The notes under the pieces are model-generated. The model was given only the letters and a program-made list of their open reading frames with translations, did not search any database and was not told where the DNA came from. Shown here piece by piece: positions 17,301-26,543 of a stretch of DNA of 64,000 nucleotides. Each line of letters begins with the position of its first letter. Within the stretch, counting starts at the first letter, position 1. The stretch is from Anaerolineae bacterium (GTDB taxonomy: Bacteria > Chloroflexota > Anaerolineae > Aggregatilineales > J027), in assembly GCA_021463865.1 (NCBI GenBank), contig JAJTXY010000002.1:128219-192218 (forward strand). The letters are read 5' to 3'. Position numbers and translations under genes: made by a program.

Positions 17301-19255
17301 CTGGTTATCTAGCCTTAATGGTCATTTTGTACTTTCATCAACGCCAGAAAATTTGGCCCTTTATTAAAACTCATTGGCGTGGCATGGTCGCCCTCGATCT
17401 AGTCTGGCTAGCCGCCTTTGGGCTGGGCATCGTGATGCGCGGTGTTAATCCCGATTTCTGGCATCCATGGCTGGGTGGCGAAAAACATATGGACTTGGCC
17501 TATCTAAATGCCGTCTGGCGCACAGGCCAATTTCCACCACCTAGCCCATGGTTGAGTGGGTTTGAAATCAATTATTACTATTTGGGGTTTGTCGTCGCCG
17601 CCATGCCGCTCAAATTATTCGGTTCGGCTCCCGAATATGGCCCGAATCTGATTCTGGCGGTCTTTTATGCGACCACCTTGACCCTTGTCTGTAATCTACT
17701 CCTGTCAATTTTGAGCCAAGTCGGACGCCTCCGTTGGCGGATGGCGGTGGCAGGTATGGGCACAATTCTAGTGATGATTGCCGGGAACTATGGGGCATTC
17801 GACTTGGTGCTGCAATCCATCGCCAACATGCCCGCCCATCGCTGGTATTGGTATCCCACCCGCATGATTGCCGAATCGAAAAATGGCGGCGGAGGGATTA
17901 TTACCGAAGTACCGTTCTTTTCCTTCCTATGGGGTGATTTCCATGCCCATCTGTTTGGTCTGCTGCCCGTCACCATCCTTCTCACGCTGTTATGGGTCAC
18001 ATATAAGCAGCGGGCATGGTGGCAGGTGATGGCATTGGGTAGCCTCATCAGCATTATTTACATGACCAACACATGGGATATTTTGGTCTATGTGCCGTTG
18101 ACCCTGCTGGTCATTTTGTTGATTAGCCGTTTCACACAGCGCCTACCTCTACTGCTGGCGCTATTTGCCGTTGGGGCGCTAATCACGGTTTGGCCGTATT
18201 TACAGCACACTACCCTTGGGGAATATGGCAGCATTAGCCGGTGGGAAGGGCCACGCTCCATACTAAAACCCTTCTTGCTGACATGGGGTGCACCATTGGC
18301 AGTCATGTTGATTTGGCTCGTTCATCGTATCAAAGCTATTGCTTTGCCGGACGCCGATGCGCCCGTTGAAATTGGCTTATTTATCTTGGCGGTTTTTCCG
18401 GCTTTGCAGGTTGCCGGGCAAGATGGCACGTCGGTTTTATTAGTGACGATACTGCTCTTGGCCTTGCTATTAGCCATCATTGACCGCAAAAATATCGCCC
18501 TGCATGGAGGAGTGGCATTCTTCGTAGTCGGCCTCTTGGCGATTGAGCATGTGGTGATCGTTGGTGACATTGACCGCATGAACACAGGTTTCAAGGTCGC
18601 TTTCCAGCTTTGGTTGTGGGCGGGTTTGTTGATTCCTGTGCTGTTGTATCACATGGTACAGCAGCGCCGCGCCTACTTGCTGACAGGCATTTCAATTCTG
18701 ATTTTGTTACCCGGCCTCGTCTTCCCCTATAAAGCGCTACCCGCCCGTGACAAGGAATCCTATACTAAAGATTTCACGCTCGACGGCTATGACTTTATGG
18801 ATGTGATGCCCTATCCACTGGAATCCGAAACAATCAGCATTGCCGATGATGAGCCTCTAATTCGTTATATGCGTTCCCACATCAAAGGTTATCCGGTTAT
18901 TGCCGAACTGTATACAGGTGAATATCGCTGGAATACGCGCATTGCCAGCTACACAGGCCTGCCGACTGTCATGGGTTGGGGCAATCATATGCGTCAGCAA
19001 TTCCCCCATCAGGCCGAGGAGTTAGAGCAGCGTATCGGCGATATTCGGTTGTTCTACACCACCACCAGCAAAGACCTCCTATTAAACTTGATACGCAAAT
19101 ACCATATCCAGTACATCGTATCCGGTGAATTGGAACATACGATGGATCGCAATGGTCAGTTTTCGGTCTTGCTAAATCTGGTGACATCGGGGCATTTGTC
19201 GGTGGAATATCAAAATAACAACACATGGTTGTTTAAAGTGGAAAAAACAGAATGA
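14351..19255 (+). CDS. Giant membrane protein: GT39-like half fused to YYY-type (DUF2298) half
   Basis: Encodes 1634 residues. The N-terminal part (about 1-440) looks like a GT39 glycosyltransferase with the loop SHSHPDELFLTA near 35-47 and about ten membrane segments. A large soluble region (about 440-905) follows. The C-terminal part (about 910-1500) is a second multi-pass module with SGFEINYYYLGFV and a FLWGDFHAHL segment, the hallmarks of the DUF2298/Chlor_Arch_YYY family, known mainly from Chloroflexi and Archaea. The family's biochemistry is unproven; extracytoplasmic glycan work is inferred from the partner domain. The next gene overlaps by 4 bases (ATGA), so translation is coupled. 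The gene diverges from the PA14-type glycosyltransferase at 11593-14223. Confidence 0.85.
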   Translation: MKQNKYYWLVLAGILILAGCLRYIGINWDYYSHSHPDELFLTAIATRVGDRSELLDNVKKRCADDPRRHAYFNTRCSPLNPNNVNEGSYAYGTLPTFMVYAVGEVAAEVTGNKLWREFDGLHLVGRFVNVVADVLATLMVFIIGRRLLGIRSGLFASMLYAAAALPIQLAHYWTVDTLANLFFLIALYAAVVISQRGRTWAFILFGLAVGAGVASRINIAMAAGLAPLATFIYLRTLYLQKPDASRKFHFFQWVRVALLLVITAGIGFLTFRIAQPYAFKGPDIWDLQGNEKWFDDIEYVSKLSSKQDDGWPPSHQFVGRLSYFYPWANMVLWGMGLPLGILATIALIQAINKQVQQWELSPQVALLTAWFIAYFGWHGRLHYMTMRYYLPLYGVLCLLLAWWLLQIRPRWSVRLRKVVVLATFLWAFVFTGIYRAPQTRVEAARWIDQNIPAAVTGIGEDGTWYHLTPGRGMRYRMVTYYKPEPTFEQLSYESRPIHITGEDTIVFKRLWLRWLEPTPIRVNVQFVALDDNDIETELLLVFDATSENPHEMRIDLPPDKQIEVKPGAYRWKMTVEWDTDVPMIHIVPAIEYLNVTSDLWSIGAIQLQPTGRANIIRYAMTDQDYAFGFVLKDHDQTLKGLYIAHAIGLPSNLTLEIEDEKYTATLASQDSSTSLLGEGRYFEFDEPIRVPHDTAINITSTYPLWFTGTTIASEGEWDFSTPTRICFEAGKVTLGYFPPKRCLNRSGYDEEWYTELPLQVVEHDRPEKQRWMSDVLLLADYMTISTNRMYDALTRNEKLYWFTIDYYEDLFGEKLGYHQIARFDSLPRFGPLVIPDQVLPDWHLPRWLNELEAEEAFTVYDHPTIYVLENRGFESSQMTAFAPYVDERNRIDLEEAAEPTYVAPEKAARNREIQLQVVVFAIGFIAISWLAFPLMFALFPSLPLRGYGLGRGISWLVLALLPWWLTAAFHVRLWTRLALIGFVTGYLALMVILYFHQRQKIWPFIKTHWRGMVALDLVWLAAFGLGIVMRGVNPDFWHPWLGGEKHMDLAYLNAVWRTGQFPPPSPWLSGFEINYYYLGFVVAAMPLKLFGSAPEYGPNLILAVFYATTLTLVCNLLLSILSQVGRLRWRMAVAGMGTILVMIAGNYGAFDLVLQSIANMPAHRWYWYPTRMIAESKNGGGGIITEVPFFSFLWGDFHAHLFGLLPVTILLTLLWVTYKQRAWWQVMALGSLISIIYMTNTWDILVYVPLTLLVILLISRFTQRLPLLLALFAVGALITVWPYLQHTTLGEYGSISRWEGPRSILKPFLLTWGAPLAVMLIWLVHRIKAIALPDADAPVEIGLFILAVFPALQVAGQDGTSVLLVTILLLALLLAIIDRKNIALHGGVAFFVVGLLAIEHVVIVGDIDRMNTGFKVAFQLWLWAGLLIPVLLYHMVQQRRAYLLTGISILILLPGLVFPYKALPARDKESYTKDFTLDGYDFMDVMPYPLESETISIADDEPLIRYMRSHIKGYPVIAELYTGEYRWNTRIASYTGLPTVMGWGNHMRQQFPHQAEELEQRIGDIRLFYTTTSKDLLLNLIRKYHIQYIVSGELEHTMDRNGQFSVLLNLVTSGHLSVEYQNNNTWLFKVEKTE

Positions 19256-20061
19256 TACAGCGGGTCGGTTGGCTCACCGACATTCATCTCAACTTTTTGC
19301 CACTGCCACTAGTGAATGAATTTGTCGAAAAACTCAGCCGTCATAAGGTAGATGCTTGGTTAATTAGCGGCGACATTGGCGAGTCCGATAATCTCATTAC
19401 CTACCTCAAGATCATGGTAGCTAAACTACCTCAGCCCATCTATTTTGTTTTGGGCAACCATGATTTTTACCGGGGTTCAATCTATGGGGTTCGAAACGAG
19501 ATAAAAGAACTATGTCGCCAAAATCCCAATTTGCATTATCTGAATAACCTTGAGTGTATTGAACTGACTTCGACTGTTGGGCTTATCGGGCATGACGGTT
19601 GGGCCGATTTACAATATGGCAATTTTGCCACTTCGGATGTCTGGATGAACGATTATGTCCTCATTCGAGAGTTGGCGGGTCAGAAGAAAGTCGGTCTGCT
19701 ACCGAGAGTGGCATCACTGGCGGATGAGGCAGCCCAGCATTTTCGACGGGTTTTGCCGAGTACGCTCGAACGCTTTGCACATGTCGTGGTCGTCACCCAT
19801 GTACCACCATTTCAAGAGGCCTGTTGGCATGAGGGCCACATCTCCGATGACAATTGGTTGCCGCATTTTACCTGCAAAGCAGTGGGTGACGTACTGCGCG
19901 AAATGATGTTGGCCTATCGCCATCGGCAGATGACGGTGCTGTGTGGACATACACATGGCAAAGGGGAGGCGCAAATTCTCTCCAATCTGAAGGTCTTAAC
20001 GGGTGGGGCTGAATATGGCAACCCCACCGTGCAAAAAATCTTCGACTTTACTCCTCGGTAA
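19252..20061 (+). CDS. Calcineurin-like metallophosphoesterase
   Basis: Encodes 269 residues with the full metal-binding set of the calcineurin-like phosphoesterase superfamily: TDIH near 9-12, SGDIGES, LGNHDFY, VVTHVPPF and CGHTHGKG. It has no signal peptide, so it should act in the cytoplasm on a phosphoester not identifiable from sequence. The ATG overlaps the stop of the upstream giant membrane protein (ATGA), indicating translational coupling. The 3' end overlaps the convergent kinase-WD40 gene by 14 bases. Confidence 0.9.
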   Translation: MIQRVGWLTDIHLNFLPLPLVNEFVEKLSRHKVDAWLISGDIGESDNLITYLKIMVAKLPQPIYFVLGNHDFYRGSIYGVRNEIKELCRQNPNLHYLNNLECIELTSTVGLIGHDGWADLQYGNFATSDVWMNDYVLIRELAGQKKVGLLPRVASLADEAAQHFRRVLPSTLERFAHVVVVTHVPPFQEACWHEGHISDDNWLPHFTCKAVGDVLREMMLAYRHRQMTVLCGHTHGKGEAQILSNLKVLTGGAEYGNPTVQKIFDFTPR

Positions 20062-23000
20062 CGGCAAATTCACATGTGCCTGCGCTGATACTGCATGTCG
20101 CTAGTGTTTCTTCACCACGCTGGACATAAAAAACGCTGTTACCATTTGCGGCTGTCCAGAAATGGGCGCTTGCCGCACTCTGCCGAATCCATCCCAGTGA
20201 ATTACGGCATGGCGAAGACATTACCGCCTCATCACGGGTCACTAATTGGAGACAGGCATCCGGCAACATCCGTCGTAAATCATCTAATGCGACATTGGCG
20301 GGTAGCCACTGTGCCGTCGAAAATGTTCCAAAGGAATCACCCTCAAATACCAAGTCGCTCACATTTTGTTGGAACGGTGAAATATTGAACAGCAAAATGG
20401 AATCTGCGGTGTATACCAAACGAATTTGCGGTTGAGTGGGCAGGGTCGGAGAGGGTGTTGGCGTCAATGTTTGGGCGAGTTCGGCAGGTGTACAGAAAGG
20501 TTCAACGATATAGATTTCACGTTCACTGCACGACAAATCACGCACTAAGCGATTTTCGCGCACCCACGTCTTGAGTTCTTCAAGTGAATCAATGCGCCAT
20601 TGGATGATACTGCCATCATCCGAGGCTGAGAATGCGGAGCGTCCATCGTAGCTAAATGTAACATGATTTACGCCACCACGATGGCCCTCAAAGCGGCGGA
20701 TTTCTTCACCCGACTCCAAATCCCATAGAATGACGGTGGTATCGGTTGAACCGGACATCGCAGTATTCCCATCGAGGCTGAAAGCGACGCTATTCACTGA
20801 GGCGATATGACGGCGGAAACGGCGAACTTCGCTGGCTGTTGGCACGTCCCACAAAATCAGGCTTTCATCGGATGACCCCGACAATATCTGCCGTCCGTTC
20901 GGGCTAAAGGCGACACTGTTAACCGCACCAAGATGCCCTGAAAAACGCTGAATTTCTTCACCATCCAACGACCACAAAATGATTGTCCCATCCGCCCCAC
21001 CGGACAATAGCTGCTCTTCATCAGCACTAAGAGCAAGGCTGAGGACTGCGCTTTCCTGATCGGTGACTTGCTGGATTTGGGAGCCTGTTTCGACATCCCA
21101 CACGAGAATCCGACCATCTTCGCCACTTGAAATCACATAGGAGGTCTTATTTTGCCACACGAGACTGTAGACCGCGCCTGCATGACCCGCAAATTGGCGA
21201 ACCTGCTGCCCTGTTGCCACATCCCACAAGATAATTTCGCCGTTATCTGATCCTGATACGAGCCGTCGGTTATCGGCAGTAAATGTGGCAGTCAATACAC
21301 GGCCTGTATGCCCCTCGAAACGGCGGATTTCCGCGCCTGTCACCACGTCCCACAAAATCAGGGTGTGATCGTCGGCTGCCGATAGCATCCATTGGTTATC
21401 CGTCGAGATGGTTATATCCCTTACCGCACCACCATGCCCAAGATTGGCAAAACGACGGAGGGGGGCCTCATTTTGGGAATCCCACACAATCAGTACACGA
21501 TTCAGTCCACCTGCTAAAATATTGAATCCCGCTGATGTAACGGCAATATCTACCCCAAAAATCGCGCCTGCGCTGGGGTCGTTATAGCGGTGGAGCATCT
21601 CGCCAGTTTCCCGATCCCATAAAACCAATGTGCCATTTTCAGCCGCTGATAGGATTTGCGTGCCATCGGGACTGAATTGAGCGCGGGTAATCGGAGAATC
21701 TTGACCCGTGAAGCTGCGAACACGGGTGGCAGTCTGAATATCCCACAGCACCAATGTGCCGTCCTTTGAGCCAGATAGGATACTGCCACCACGCGGGCTA
21801 AATTCCGCGCTGGTCACTGGGCCGCCGTGCCCCTCAAATCGAATAACTTCCTCACCCGTCGAAACATCCCACAAAATCAGACTGCTATCCTCAAATCCGC
21901 CCAGTGCTTGCTGTCCATCAAGGCTGAAGGCGACAGCATAGACTCGGCCTTCGTAGCCCTCAAAGCGCCGAATTTCTTCGCCCGTTAGCAAATTCCACAG
22001 AATCAATAATCCATCCTGTGATCCGGTCAGCGCTGTCCCCCCATTGGGGCTAATTGCCACACTGGTCACCGGGCTAGTATGACCCTCCAATCGCAGCACG
22101 ACCTGACCCGACAGTACATTCCACCAAATCGCCGTCGTATCGTTCGAGCCGGTTAAGGCAAACTGTCCATCAAAATTAAATTCGATGCTCGTCACTGGGG
22201 CTGTATGCCCGACCAAGCGATTAATCACCTGCCCTGTCTCAACCGCCCACAAAATGACCGAGTCATCCAGCGACCCTGTTAAAAGGGTACGACCATCGGG
22301 ACTAACCGCTATATCGCCATTAGGCGCACCCTGTCCACTGAATTGTTCCGTCACCGCGCCGGGGTGTAAATCCCATTGCAGCAGGGCCATATCATCCGCG
22401 CCAGAAAATACGGTCAGGCCATCGGGACGAACCACCACCGTATTGACGTTCGCCACATGCCCTCTGAGCGTATACAGCAGATCACCGGATTCAATCTCCC
22501 AGATTTTGAGTGTATCATCCGCCGAAGCCGAAACAAAGCGCAGACCGTCGGGGGTAAAAGCTATACTACGCACCCAATTCGTATGCCCCTCGAAGCGGCG
22601 GATTTCACGACCTGCAACAATATCCCACAAAATGATCCGGGCATCGTCCGCACCAGTTAAAATGGAGCGACCATCCGGGCTAAACGTGACAGTCCGTACC
22701 CAATCGGTATGCCCTTCAAAACGGCGGATTTCACGGCCCGCGACCATATCCCACAACACAACAATCCCTCGCCGACTGTCGGTGCCATTTTCTACCGAAC
22801 CCGACAGTGCCGTTAATCCATCCGGGCTAAAGGCGACACTCGCAACCGGGCCGAGATTGCCAGAGAGTTTTTGAAGCTGCGTGCCTGTTTCAATATCCCA
22901 TAAAATCAGAGTGGTATCGCCTGAGCCAGACAGGGCGTGTTTTCCATCGGGACTAAAAGCGACTGAGAAAACCGTATTGGTATGGCCTCGGAATTGGCGG

Positions 23001-26000
23001 ATTTGTTCACCTGTCTCAACGTCCCACAAAATCAGAGTATTGTCTTCTGAACCCGACAAAATCGTGCGACCATCTGGGCCAAACGCAACAGCCCGTACCC
23101 AATTCGTATGCCCCGTAAAACGCCGCACAATGTCCCCGCTGGCAATATCCCACAAAATCAGAGTGTTATCGTCACCGCCAGACAAAAGATAACGTCCATC
23201 TGGGCTAACCGCTGCCGCCAATACTCGTCCGGTATGTCCGACAAACTGCTGACGGACACCGGGGGCATAGCCGACTTGTGCCAGTACACTTTGGGCCAAC
23301 GCCGAGGGCTGTTCAGATTGATTGGCTTGCAAGGCTAGGGCGATGGAAAGTTGATTATCGCCGTTTTGAAGGGCGACCTGTTGAGCATTTGCCGCTTGTA
23401 AAACACTTTGGGCCAATTGGCGTTGAATCTCTGCCACATCCTCCGCCGCCAACCGCCCTGCTGATTCTGTTTGGACAATGGCGGCTTGTGTCGAAACATT
23501 ATTAGCATTGATCTCAGCTTCGCCCTGTGCAACCGTTGCAGTAGAGGCGTTGTTTCGAGCATTGGCGGCCTCGGTTGCGGCATTATCGGCCTGTACCAAT
23601 GCCTCCCCTTGGGCATAAGTCGCGGTGGCGGCGTTGTTTTGGGCAATATCCGCCTGTACCAATGCCTCGCCTTGTGCGAAAGTCGCGGTGGCGGCACTAT
23701 TTTGAGCATCCTTCGCCGAGGTCGCGGCAATAAAGGCTTGGTTAATGGCATCCCCGCGTGCTGTCTCCGCAACTTGGGCCTGAACTTCAGCCGCCCCTTG
23801 TGCAACCGTTGCGTTAACGGCTGCAATCTCAGCAGTTGAGGCACTATTGACTGCGATAGTAGCAGCTTGATTAGCAGTAGCGGCTTGTTGGTCAGAGATG
23901 CCCTGCAAATATTGAGCGGTTCGGGCACTGTCTACTGCATCTGCACGCGCACTTTCAGCCCGACGGCTCTGGCTAAAAGCAAAGATGGTTAGGCCAATCC
24001 CCATGACCGCGACCAACACCGCCGCGATGAGAGCCAAACCGCGATTGCGATTGCGTCGGCGCAGGTCGGCTTCACGCGCTTTGCGTTCCTGTTCTGCCGC
24101 CAATTCCAATTCGCGTTTTCGGGCGCTGGCGTGGATAAAATCCACTTCGCGCTGATTCAGGGCAATATCGCCCCCCGCCAACAGTGCCTCATATTGCTGT
24201 AGGCGTACCCCAGCGACCAGATAATTGGCGTCTTGCTGATGATCCCACCATTCCTGTGTTTCACTTGTCAAACGCCGTTGCAAACGCAAATCCTCACGGC
24301 TGTCATTGAGCCATTCTCGCAGGCGCACCCATTGGCGAATTAAGGCTTCATGAGCCACTTCAACGGTAGGCTCGCGCGTCTGGGGGTCATTATCAAACGT
24401 CAGCAGGCGCGATTTGCCAAAGATGTCAATAACCGCTTCCATGACCTCTTGCTGCTGACCCGCTACCGAAATGAGTTCGGCCCAATGAGCGCGACGGCGG
24501 GTATCTTCGTTCCCTTCGCCAACGGCCACCAAGCGCAGGAACATCTGACGGGTGGCCGATTGCTTTTCGGGATCAAGTTCCACAAATATCTCTTCGGCCC
24601 GTCGCGCCAATGCCCCCAACGCGCCACCGATTTCATGATAGGCTTTCATCGTTAGGGTCATGCCTTCGCGTCGTTCAAAAACCTCGGTCAAGGCATATTG
24701 CAGCAGCGGAAGTGCGCCCGGCTCATTGCTGACATCACTCACAATCGCGGCGACCAATTGTGGCTCGACAATCAAACCAACCCGTTTGGCTGGCCCAACG
24801 ATAGTGCGTTCCAATTCATCAGCCGAAAGGGGCAACACTACTTCAGTACGTTCGCGGATGAGCGCCCCAAACTCAGGATAAAGCAGGGGGCGGTCATAAA
24901 AATCGGCCCGCAGGGTAATAATAATTCTGACGCGGCTGGCGGAGTCACGTACAGCAGCCAATAGGCTGGCAAGAAAATGGGTGCGTTCAGCTTCATTTTC
25001 GACCAGCGTAAACACTTCCTCAAACTGGTCAATCACTAGTACCAACTCGCTGTTGGCCCCCGGCAGAACCGACTTCACCATTGCGGTTAGGCCATTGGGG
25101 TCTTCGCGCAGTCGCCTGAGCATATCTTCATCGGCGTTGACCGCAAATGAGAGGAGTTCAGTTTCAATTTGGGTCACGGGATGTGGGCCGGGCACCATTT
25201 CGGCATAAAAACTTGAGCCATAGCCAGTAATTGCGCCATCGCGCAGCTTTGGAATCAAACCCGCCTTCACGACACTCGATTTACCACTGCCGCTTGGCCC
25301 GATGACCGCCAAAAAACGTGAATCAGGGTGATTATCCCGTAGGCGACTGAGCAGTTGGTCAACGAGGTTGTCGCGTCCAAAAAAATCAGCGGCATCCGCC
25401 ACTTGGAAAGCCCGCAAGCCCTTATAAGGATTAACAGGCTCGGCCAACATCAATAAATTGGTGTCAATAGTAATTGGCCCGGTCGTGGCAGAATCGCGGG
25501 TGATGATGATGAGATCATCCCCAGTATCTTCCACTTGGGCAGGTTTCGCTGATGAGGCCGCACCCAACGCCCGTCGGAAATCGGCGGCGAAGGTCAATGT
25601 ATCAGGGTAACGATCTTCAGGGTCTTTGGCGGTTGCTTTTTGAATGACCCGATTCAGCGAAGTAGGTAGCTCATTTCGGAGGTCGCGCAGGGGAGGCAGG
25701 GGATCATTCAAATGGCGCAAAATCAATTCAGACGATTGGGCATCTGCAAAGGGCTGTTGACCTGTTAGCACCTCATACATCACAATACCGAGGCCATAGA
25801 CATCGGTTTGCGGCGTAATGGGCTGACTCCGAATCTGCTCCGGCGACATATAGGCAGGCGAGCCGATTACTGTACCGGGGGTATCTAGGTCATCCGCCGC
25901 ACCAACCACCTTGCCATCCCCTAAGTTTTTCGCAATCCCAAAATCCGATAAATAGGCATTGCGTTCTTCATCCAGCAAAATATTGGCGGGCTTGAGGTCG

Positions 26001-26398
26001 CGGTGAATGACGCCATTGCGGTGGGCGACTGCTAACGCCGCCCCAATCTGATCAAGCAAACGGCCCGCTTCTTCAGGCGTCCAAAAACCACGTTTAAGCG
26101 CGTCCTGCATACTGCCACCGCGCAACCACCGCATAACCAAAAACGCGCCGGTAGGGTCGCGCCAATAGTCATAGAGGGGAACGATATGGAGATGTTCTAA
26201 TCGGGCAACCAATTGGGCTTCGGCCTCAAACCGCCGAATAAAGTCGGGGTGATTGGCATATTGGGGGAGGATAATTTTGATCGCAACCTCACGCTTAACG
26301 AGTGTCTGATAGGCGCGATAAACAGCCCCAAATCCGCCCTGTCCTATGCGTTCTTGTAGTTCATAACCTTTAATCGTCTGCCCGCTAAGGTTATCCAT
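20048..26398 (-). CDS. Ser/Thr protein kinase - STAND NTPase - WD40 receptor
   Basis: Encodes about 2116 residues. Order: a Hanks-type kinase (1-265) with IGQGGFGAVYRA, HRDLKPAN near 131 and DFGIAK; a STAND-type NTPase with P-loop GPSGSGKSS near 370 and LVLVIDQFEE; a helical region; one membrane segment near 786-810; an Ala/Gln-rich repeat stretch (about 820-1040), probably a coiled coil; 21 WD40 repeats (about 1053-1936); and a C-terminal domain of about 150 residues with several Cys. The kinase should face the cytoplasm and the propellers the outside. The start at 26398 is chosen over 26431 because it gives MDNLSG, matching MEDLSG at the start of the kinase at 41190-42746, and ggatgg lies just upstream. 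The protein is probably an environmental sensor; its targets are unknown. Confidence 0.9.
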   Translation of the reverse strand: MDNLSGQTIKGYELQERIGQGGFGAVYRAYQTLVKREVAIKIILPQYANHPDFIRRFEAEAQLVARLEHLHIVPLYDYWRDPTGAFLVMRWLRGGSMQDALKRGFWTPEEAGRLLDQIGAALAVAHRNGVIHRDLKPANILLDEERNAYLSDFGIAKNLGDGKVVGAADDLDTPGTVIGSPAYMSPEQIRSQPITPQTDVYGLGIVMYEVLTGQQPFADAQSSELILRHLNDPLPPLRDLRNELPTSLNRVIQKATAKDPEDRYPDTLTFAADFRRALGAASSAKPAQVEDTGDDLIIITRDSATTGPITIDTNLLMLAEPVNPYKGLRAFQVADAADFFGRDNLVDQLLSRLRDNHPDSRFLAVIGPSGSGKSSVVKAGLIPKLRDGAITGYGSSFYAEMVPGPHPVTQIETELLSFAVNADEDMLRRLREDPNGLTAMVKSVLPGANSELVLVIDQFEEVFTLVENEAERTHFLASLLAAVRDSASRVRIIITLRADFYDRPLLYPEFGALIRERTEVVLPLSADELERTIVGPAKRVGLIVEPQLVAAIVSDVSNEPGALPLLQYALTEVFERREGMTLTMKAYHEIGGALGALARRAEEIFVELDPEKQSATRQMFLRLVAVGEGNEDTRRRAHWAELISVAGQQQEVMEAVIDIFGKSRLLTFDNDPQTREPTVEVAHEALIRQWVRLREWLNDSREDLRLQRRLTSETQEWWDHQQDANYLVAGVRLQQYEALLAGGDIALNQREVDFIHASARKRELELAAEQERKAREADLRRRNRNRGLALIAAVLVAVMGIGLTIFAFSQSRRAESARADAVDSARTAQYLQGISDQQAATANQAATIAVNSASTAEIAAVNATVAQGAAEVQAQVAETARGDAINQAFIAATSAKDAQNSAATATFAQGEALVQADIAQNNAATATYAQGEALVQADNAATEAANARNNASTATVAQGEAEINANNVSTQAAIVQTESAGRLAAEDVAEIQRQLAQSVLQAANAQQVALQNGDNQLSIALALQANQSEQPSALAQSVLAQVGYAPGVRQQFVGHTGRVLAAAVSPDGRYLLSGGDDNTLILWDIASGDIVRRFTGHTNWVRAVAFGPDGRTILSGSEDNTLILWDVETGEQIRQFRGHTNTVFSVAFSPDGKHALSGSGDTTLILWDIETGTQLQKLSGNLGPVASVAFSPDGLTALSGSVENGTDSRRGIVVLWDMVAGREIRRFEGHTDWVRTVTFSPDGRSILTGADDARIILWDIVAGREIRRFEGHTNWVRSIAFTPDGLRFVSASADDTLKIWEIESGDLLYTLRGHVANVNTVVVRPDGLTVFSGADDMALLQWDLHPGAVTEQFSGQGAPNGDIAVSPDGRTLLTGSLDDSVILWAVETGQVINRLVGHTAPVTSIEFNFDGQFALTGSNDTTAIWWNVLSGQVVLRLEGHTSPVTSVAISPNGGTALTGSQDGLLILWNLLTGEEIRRFEGYEGRVYAVAFSLDGQQALGGFEDSSLILWDVSTGEEVIRFEGHGGPVTSAEFSPRGGSILSGSKDGTLVLWDIQTATRVRSFTGQDSPITRAQFSPDGTQILSAAENGTLVLWDRETGEMLHRYNDPSAGAIFGVDIAVTSAGFNILAGGLNRVLIVWDSQNEAPLRRFANLGHGGAVRDITISTDNQWMLSAADDHTLILWDVVTGAEIRRFEGHTGRVLTATFTADNRRLVSGSDNGEIILWDVATGQQVRQFAGHAGAVYSLVWQNKTSYVISSGEDGRILVWDVETGSQIQQVTDQESAVLSLALSADEEQLLSGGADGTIILWSLDGEEIQRFSGHLGAVNSVAFSPNGRQILSGSSDESLILWDVPTASEVRRFRRHIASVNSVAFSLDGNTAMSGSTDTTVILWDLESGEEIRRFEGHRGGVNHVTFSYDGRSAFSASDDGSIIQWRIDSLEELKTWVRENRLVRDLSCSEREIYIVEPFCTPAELAQTLTPTPSPTLPTQPQIRLVYTADSILLFNISPFQQNVSDLVFEGDSFGTFSTAQWLPANVALDDLRRMLPDACLQLVTRDEAVMSSPCRNSLGWIRQSAASAHFWTAANGNSVFYVQRGEETLATCSISAGTCEFAVTEE

Positions 26399-26489
26399 AT
26401 TTCCATCCAAGTTGGCCTGCAAAAGTTGCATGTATTGCGTTTAGATTAGCATCATTTATGGTTTTTGTGCAAAAGTGCCGCGAAAATAA

Positions 26490-26521
26490 CAGAGGCGACT
26501 TCCGCCTAGAAATCGCCTCTG
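26490..26521 (-). terminator. Intrinsic terminator after coaX
   Basis: CAGAGGCGA (26490-26498) pairs perfectly with TCGCCTCTG (26513-26521). Read on the minus strand, the stem is followed by ttatttt, giving a standard rho-independent terminator just past the coaX stop. Confidence 0.75.
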
Positions 26522-26543
26522 TCGAAGATTCCGCTCCAGTTGG

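Noticed and set aside
22185-22874. Long open frame (229 codons) on the plus strand
   Set aside because: It runs antisense to the WD40 region; its Ser/Pro/Arg-rich product mirrors the repeats and has no ribosome-binding site.
20590-23240. Regularly spaced repeated DNA words (ccacaaaatca every 120-130 bases), resembling a CRISPR or satellite array
   Set aside because: They are the codons of the conserved LILWD strand of the WD40 repeats, in frame within one long gene, and the units are too long and diverged for a CRISPR array.
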